From Symbiodinium natans (taxonomy: Eukaryota; Sar; Dinophyceae; Suessiales; Symbiodiniaceae): a stretch of DNA of 64,000 nt. The notes under the pieces were generated by a model. It was not told the DNA's origin. It saw nothing but the letters and a program-made list of their open reading frames with translations, and did no database searches. Below are positions 58,906 to 64,000 of this stretch, piece after piece (position 1 is the first letter of the stretch; the number at the start of each line of letters is the position of its first letter). The position numbers and the translations under genes were made by a program. The stretch spans positions 401,001 through 465,000 of the forward strand of contig CAJNDS010002265.1 in assembly GCA_905221605.1 (NCBI GenBank). The letters are read 5' to 3'.

Positions 58906-59358
58906 GTTGCACTTGGTTCGCCTTGAGCCATGACTGTGGTCTTCGGCACGCCAAAGGGGGTTTCTTCTTCATGGTTTCAGTGTTATACTTTCATACAAGT
59001 CTTTCGCTTGCGATCCTTGTTTCTCCAGTTGATGACGTGGAAAGGAAAGGGCAGCAGCAGTCTCATCATCTGCAGGTCATCCATAGTTAAAGGAGTCTGT
59101 GACTTTGCCGGTCTGCTTTAGCGCTTCCACAGCGCAGATATGCTGTCCGCACTGCTGAACTGTAAGGGCCCAAATAGTGCCACGTGCTACTCCCAGATAT
59201 TATCAGCGAGCGTTGCAGTAGGTAGTAGGCATTAAGGAGTAGTGGCAACCCCAACCTGCCCCAAAGCCACAGACATCAGTCGCAATTGGAAGCCGCATGC
59301 ATTGGTGGATCCACTGGCAGGAGAGGCTGAGAACGGTGGGAAGCGCTGTCCCTCCGGT
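58906..59358. other. No clear exon
   Basis: About 450 bases between a plus-strand and a minus-strand gene; T-rich around 58960-59030. Confidence 0.35.
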
Positions 59359-59966
59359 TCAATGAGGTAATGAGATGCAAGGAATCTGAACATGCTTGGT
59401 GCAGTGTTCTGCGACGGGGATGCTTCGCTCAGGCTCCTGAAGTTTAGGCGTCGGGGGCTTTGAGTGTGAAGAAGTTTGGGAGACATTCTTCAGGAAGCAG
59501 TGCTACATGCACACATGATGCACATGAGTGGGCTTAGTCCCTTGCATGTGCCCATTTCATCAGAAGCAAGAAAAACCTCCAGGGGCAGTAGCGTCAACTC
59601 AAAAACCTCGTTTCCTGCTGCCAGATCCTCTGTGAAAAAGAAAGAAAGGGGCAGATTTCAGTGGTTTGCGTCTCAAGACTTCGGATTTTACAGAACTTCC
59701 AGAATCTAGACTCCGAGGAATTCTCCTCTCGATCATTTCACATACTCTCCGAGTTCTTTGGAATGCCCGGGGTTCTTGCCACTGTGCCGAGCCTCTCGGC
59801 ACATTGCCCTTCCACATTGTGCACTTGGGAGCGCTTGTGAGAGTTTGTTTTAAGTTGTGCTTTTCTTCAGGGACTTCAGGGTTCATGGATCCTTTCGTAT
59901 CCTCAGCCTCTCCATGTGTCTTGCCCACCAACACAGGCAATGAGCCGCCACGAGCTCCCCGAGCCC
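59359..59966 (-). CDS. Minus-strand gene, last exons
   Basis: In minus order: an open region from about 59966 (after ttggggcttcag) reading EEKHNLKQTLTSAPKCTMWK and WQEPRAFQRTRRVCEM; exon 59629-59577 after a textbook acceptor (tttctttctttttcacag) reading DLAAGNEVFELTLLPLE, donor gttttt; and exon 59436-59359 after aaacttcag reading EPERSIPVAEHCTKHVQ, stop TGA. The last two join in phase 0. A second frame in the last exon (SLSEASPSQNTAPSMFRFL) is open further, to 59232, so the end is not certain. A plus ORF (59476-59709) overlaps and is treated as a shadow. No family is recognised. Confidence 0.52.
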
Positions 59967-60122
59967 AGGAACCCTGAAGCCCCAAAACCGCGAAAACAAA
60001 CACAACAAAAAACACGTCGTCTTCGACACGGTCGCAGAGCACATTTCGCCAAGACCTGCGTGTGCCGCACGCGGATTTATTCAGACTCAGCAGCCCTGCC
60101 ATGCTCAGCTGGATACAGAGTC

Positions 60123-60202
60123 GCCATGCAGGGCTCAGCCGAGTGATAGAGCACCTCGGCTTCAGAGTTGAGCGCTGCGGGATTGAACTTCCCGAAAGCC
60201 CA
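60123..60202 (+). pseudogene. tRNA-like fragment, probably not functional
   Basis: A D-arm-like stretch (ggctcagccgagtgatagagc, GCTC pairing with GAGC), an anticodon-arm-like stretch with loop around cttcaga, and a T-arm-like hairpin (cggga, loop ttgaact, tcccg) stand in tRNA order and spacing. The T loop lacks the invariant TTC and no acceptor stem can form. It could be a tRNA-derived SINE relic. Confidence 0.35.
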
Positions 60203-60315
60203 AACCAAAGCGCCCTAAAGCCCAAGCCCTAAGGCCACTGTGGATAGGATCCTGATCTTCTTGTTGTGTAAGAGCTGCGTGCGGGCAGCCAGGGCAGCCG
60301 CACTAGCCGCACTCG

Positions 60316-60366
60316 TGCTCTTTATGCTCTTTATGCTCTTTATCCTCTCTTTAAGCTCTTTATGCT
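60316..60366. repeat. 10-bp tandem repeat tgctctttat
   Basis: About five imperfect copies, with one cctctctttaa variant. Confidence 0.75.
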
Positions 60367-61025
60367 TGTGTCAACCGAGTTGACCCACCTGCAGAGCCAC
60401 GTTTCACTTGTCAGGGCAGAAGGGCAGAAAGTTCGTTACTGAAGAGACAACTGGTAGACCAGTAGACCACCACCCGGAAAGCGAAGCTTGAGTTATGCCC
60501 TGTAGACCTACACTAACCTGGTCGTTCGTCGTGGTAGACCGAGAAGAAGTCTTTGTGGTTCTACATCCGCGCAGAGTTTTTTATACAGCAATGTGTGCTA
60601 CCCGTGGCCAAGTGACCACTGATCAGAAAACATCACTTCTAGGTGGAGCCTGCGTAGGTAGTGGCAGGAGTACCAGTTTGGATATACTCTTGCTTGTGGC
60701 CTTGCTGCTGTAGCATCAGTATCAAGAGCACGCTCGACTCAATACCCCAGCAATCTGAGAGTTGGCCTGTCGACTCTCAACCAGGTTACTAAAGCTGTTG
60801 AGAAGTTGTTGCTGTCGAAGGAAAGGTCTCTACAGCTTTTGCCCTGACACATTGCCTCGAAGGACATTGTTGATGATAGGCATGCGGAAGCTAGTCTCTA
60901 CATCGTAGTTCAGGATCTATACAGCAGCTATAGGTGACTGAGGAGGAGTGCTGGCGGCGCAAGTCCACTGCCTTCCCAGTTCATGGGTAGAAGCTTATCT
61001 CCTCAAGCTCCGGTTGTGTTCTGAC

Positions 61026-61484
61026 ATGGCCAGTGATGCGCCGCGTCGCCGTCGCCCCCGCCGGTCCGGCCAACCCACCGCCCGCCGCCCCCGCCCGCCC
61101 CTGCTGCCCCACCGCCCCAGCCGCCCCGCCGCGCCACCCACCCGCCTCGCCCGCCACCCCCCCTCCCCCCTCCACCCCTGCCGCCCCCGCTCCCTGCGAA
61201 TACCCCAACCTCGGAGTTTGTGGTCGGTGGACTGTCCGGCTTTGGCGGAGCTGCTTCGTCAGAAGCTTCGGAGGCCCGTGAATTCTAAAACAGTGGGTCA
61301 ACCCAGCTGTTTGTTGCCAAATCTTGCCTGGAGCCTCGCCACCATTATCATGACATGCCCATGCGCCCAATCTACTGCCCCCACGCATCCTGGGCCTGTG
61401 GCCGGGAATCGCACTTCCGTCGCTGCAGCGGCAGTTCGTGCAGACTTAGCCACATCAAGGCATGTCAGATCACTCCCGTTATAG
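61026..61484 (+). CDS. Candidate plus-strand gene, 152 codons, Arg/Pro-rich N-terminus
   Basis: ATG 61026 in good context (gacATGGcc) opens MASDAPRRRRPRRSGQPTAR, an Arg/Pro-rich region to residue 60 over an extreme C-rich strand (61040-61195). A more ordinary part follows (LWSVDCPALAELLRQKLRR, then VAAAAVRADLATSRHVRSL) to TAG. The C-rich block keeps all plus frames open, so only the second half supports coding. No family is recognised. The C-rich tract has a cytosine-rich strand asymmetry that may itself be a regulatory or structural element. Confidence 0.42.
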   Translation: MASDAPRRRRPRRSGQPTARRPRPPLLPHRPSRPAAPPTRLARHPPSPLHPCRPRSLRIPQPRSLWSVDCPALAELLRQKLRRPVNSKTVGQPSCLLPNLAWSLATIIMTCPCAQSTAPTHPGPVAGNRTSVAAAAVRADLATSRHVRSLPL

Positions 61485-61809
61485 ACTCCTGCCACGACAT
61501 CTTGGATGAAGCTCGAGTTGACGTCTGCCAGACCACGCAGGCACGTACAGAGCTTCCAAGAGACCATAAAGTAGGACACTCTGTGGGCTGGACCTTGATA
61601 TGCTCCATTCGGCGGCAGGCGTCAAACCCTAAACACCAAAGACCACAAGCGATGCATTCATGCAACAGTGCAAGCCTGCTCTGTGTTTCTCTCTCTCTTA
61701 AAGCAATGCCCGCCAGCTTCTTGCAAACTTGGCGCCCTTCAACCGCACAAGCGAAGGGTCTCTGGCTAACATTTAGGAGCCTCCAGCCTCAAGAACAGAA
61801 GGCTTTCTG
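61485..61809. other. No clear exon
   Basis: About 325 bases with short overlapping ORFs on both strands. Confidence 0.35.
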
Positions 61810-62205
61810 AACCTACATGTGCCTTAAACGAAAGTTGCTTGTTTTGTAAACCCTTCGATGCCCGCTCAGCATCAAAAGGTATTCTGTGAACCCTTGGGGT
61901 GCCCCTTGACACAAGTTTTCTGTAAACCCATGTGCCTCATCATGAAGGAGGAAAGGCTGTCTGCATGCCCTTGTTGCGCCCTCAACTTCAAAACGGCAAT
62001 TCCCTGTCATCCCATCTGTGCCCTCAACCTCAAACACGAAAGGGTTTTGTAAGCCCTTGGGTGCCCACAGCCTCAAACACTGCAGGTTATCCGAAACCCA
62101 TGTGTTCTCCAACCTCAAAGACGACAGAAACTATTGTCAAGCCTATGGACGCCGCCCTCAGCTCAACACGAACAGTAGCACTTGTTAAGGCTCTTGAGTG
62201 CCACA
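61810..62205 (+). repeat. Diverged minisatellite, unit about 43 bp, nine to ten copies
   Basis: Each unit has the order ttttgtaaacccttg, ggtgccctc, aacctcaaacacg, with substitutions and small indels (for example tctgtgaacccttgggg, ttttgtaagcccttggg, tatccgaaacccatgtg). Drift between units is large, so the array is old. The plus ORFs here are repeat products. Confidence 0.82.
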
Positions 62206-62389
62206 TGGGCCGGGAGAGGTCCGGCTCTGGAGGTGTTTAGGCATTTAGCCAATGCTCCTCTTGAGGAGCGGAACATTGTTACAGTTCAAGCGTTCAACCC
62301 CTAAAGGAGGGCATCTTAAACATTTTTCAAATTGCAAACATTAACATTACAAAATTAGAAACTCTGAAGCGTTTCAAAGTGTAGATCCC
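62206..62389. other. Intergenic
   Basis: A short A/T-rich stretch (about 62315-62370) precedes the stop of the minus-strand exon. Confidence 0.35.
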
Positions 62390-62890
62390 TCAAGAACCCC
62401 AGCTGAGTAAAAATTCTAAAAGTACAGACTGAAGCATGTTAACCATTCCTAGGCAGGTGTATTGATCGTTTCCATCCTTCTTTGACCTCTGCTTCCGGTC
62501 TGCGATCATGGAGCGGGAACCGGTCCATCCTCCGAAGGAGATCGATGGCTTCAGGTAATCGTCTGAATGCGTCATGAACTTTCGCCGCAGCTCCTGAATA
62601 GTGCCCCAGCGCTTCGCTGGGTTGCTTGTGAGAAGGTTTGGCTGTTTGTCTCGCGCGAACCTGGCTGCCAGGCTGTCCATATCGACTCCAGCCAGGTAAA
62701 GCCAAGTCTTGTTTTATCGTTGTCACAAGTTAAAGTCGGTTTCTCACTCAACATGCCGCCGGCGCATTCAGCCCATAGGTGTGCCGAGCATCCGTTCTCC
62801 AGAACCAGCCTGACTCATTTTTGAAAGCAGGTTCAACAACTCATCCAGCGTCGCATCATCGAGATACAGTTGCTTTTCCAAGTGGAGAAA
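62390..62890 (-). CDS. Minus-strand gene, two exons visible
   Basis: In minus order: about 62890-62815 reads LEKQLYLDDATLDELLNLL and ends at a gtcagg donor (or runs to TGA 62768); then about 62690-62390 reads MDSLAARFARDKQPNLLTSN, PAKRWGTIQELRRKF, SHSDDYLKPSISFGG-like residues and ends LLEFLLSWGS-TGA. Third-position G/C is about two-thirds in the first half of the second exon. Another minus frame over its end (DAFRRLPEAIDLLRRMDRFP) is also open. The product is basic and helical. No family is recognised. Confidence 0.55.
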
Positions 62891-63873
62891 TGGACAACAC
62901 AAACCTAAACCGCTAGTCTCCGCGGCATGTACACGCCGCAAGAAAAAATCAGGATGGCGAGCTTATCTTTGTTTTTGGGTGGCGGTTATAGAGGACCTGT
63001 AGTAGCCTCGCCCATTTTCCGAGGCAGACTTACGGCTCGAAGCCCATATTGCGAACGTAAAGCCTGAAGTCCCTATGTTCCCCGAAACCGTTATCTCAAC
63101 AGAAGGGAAGGCGTAGAAGCCAGCACGCAGAACAGCTTATTCGCCCGCGCACGTTGTGCCAGCCTCTTCCTCAGTTGTGTTGGTCTGGGGGTGTCCCGAC
63201 ATCAGTTCGAGTGGGCGTGTTTCTCTGATTACGATCATGTTTCGTGTGGGCAAATTTTAGGACATAGCTGGGATGAAGGGCTTGGGTGGTATGGAGTCAG
63301 ACTCCCGGCTGAGTAACTGAGCAAGCCCAGCTCGAGGCACGCCCAAGTTTCAGTAGCAGTGTGCGGTCGGCCCGCCCGGCCCGCGTCGTGTCTTCTGGCC
63401 GACTTAATCTAGTGGCCCGCTTCCTCATGTGATTCCTGTGAATAGGCATGGTTATGTGTCAAGAGGCCTTCGCAAGGAATCTTAGTATCGTGAGTATGAT
63501 AGAGGACTGTTCGCACGAGTCATCCTCCAAATGCCTTTGCCGCACACAGTCCCGAATTCCACAAAGCCATGCGTCATGTGCAAACGAGTTGCAAGACGAG
63601 GTTTCTGTACTTGCGAGATGTAGCTTGCTTTCAATTTGCATTCGCAACTCCATGCAGTGTTGCATCAATGATTTTTCAACACAGGGTTTGGGGCGATAGA
63701 ATGCCGAAGGTTGAACTATGTACGCTTCTGTTTTGAGCAAAGCATGTGGAATGTGGGCAGTAGGAGGGCTAGAAACTGTCCGCAAGAGTGATCAGTCACG
63801 GAATGGTCATTGGTCAATGAGGCGCAGGAAGTCTGCAGAATGTCCTTTCTGGGGTGGAGGTGTCAGATTTCAG
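62891..63873. other. No clear exon; opposing ORFs
   Basis: Over 63448-63785 both strands are open (plus 83 codons, minus 108). Neither has convincing codon bias, so neither is called. Confidence 0.35.
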
Positions 63874-63962
63874 GGGCCCCCTCCGCATCAGCGGCAGCGT
63901 TGCAAATTTCCTGCGCCAGACGTACCTTGCGGCTGTGCCTAAGGGCCTTGTGCCGTTTTTAA
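63874..63962 (+). CDS. Candidate terminal exon, 28 codons
   Basis: Follows gtcagatttcag and reads PSASAAALQISCARRTLRL to TAA, with two bases spare at its start. An alternative frame (74-codon ORF from 63718) crosses the acceptor. It is near the window end and isolated. Confidence 0.35.
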
Positions 63963-64000
63963 CGGACGCTTACAACTGCAGCCTTCTTTGCACCTCCGAT

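Larger units (their letters stand above)
59967..61025. other. No firm gene; tRNA-like fragment and short repeats
   Basis: Includes the tRNA-like piece at 60123-60202, a 10-bp tgctctttat tandem (60316-60366, about five units) and a 72-codon ORF from ATG 60495 (REEVFVVLHPRRVFYTAM) with modest codon bias that might be a gene remnant. Confidence 0.4.

Overview
The window looks like nuclear DNA of a dinoflagellate, most likely a symbiodiniacean. Four observations support this. Short, GC-ending coding segments are scattered through long non-coding DNA. They are bounded by AG|G acceptors and by GT donors, with GC (and possibly GA) donors in places. CCCTAAA/TTTAGGG telomere-type repeats occur inside the sequence. 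Many micro- and minisatellites are present, and a CCCH zinc-finger gag retroelement sits at the left end. No bacterial, plasmid or organellar feature was seen, and no intact dinoflagellate spliced-leader 22-mer was found by eye.

Layout. 1-6668: the right-hand part of a retroelement. It has a small leader ORF, a gag with a CCCH finger that ends in TGA-CTA, a Pro/Ala linker open in the same frame, then a 989-aa pol. Pol starts with a cytosine-C5-methyltransferase-like domain and continues into reverse transcriptase (YVDD) and RNase H. Two exact 180-bp direct repeats flank 337 bp at the 3' end. 6.7-24.1 kb: a plus-strand region of small multi-exon genes; the best supported are at 8282-9442, 12119-12425, 12811-13885 and 21262-23256. 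24.1-28.8 kb: poor in recognisable genes, with lower GC and a long GT repeat. 28.9-33.8 kb: plus-strand genes around a diverged minisatellite region. 34.3-37.2 kb: minus-strand exons and an AT-rich island. 37.4-39.2 kb: plus-strand exons. 39.5-40.7 kb: satellite-like AC-rich DNA. 41.1-43.3 kb: a plus-strand gene meeting a minus-strand gene tail to tail, then another plus-strand gene. 44.2-49.1 kb: one long minus ORF, an internal telomere array and plus exons. 49.2 kb: a U2-type snRNA sequence. 49.9-63.9 kb: mixed-strand exons, including a second tail-to-tail pair at 56.0 kb, a 43-bp minisatellite and a tRNA-like fragment.

How to read the gene calls. Outside the retroelement I recognise no protein family. 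Exons were called from uninterrupted reading, codon third-position bias toward G/C, splice-site sequence and, where stated, agreement of reading phase between neighbouring exons. Phase agreement over two or more introns is the strongest evidence here; single exons are weaker, and their strand is sometimes uncertain. Many first exons are missing because short exons cannot be found without transcripts.
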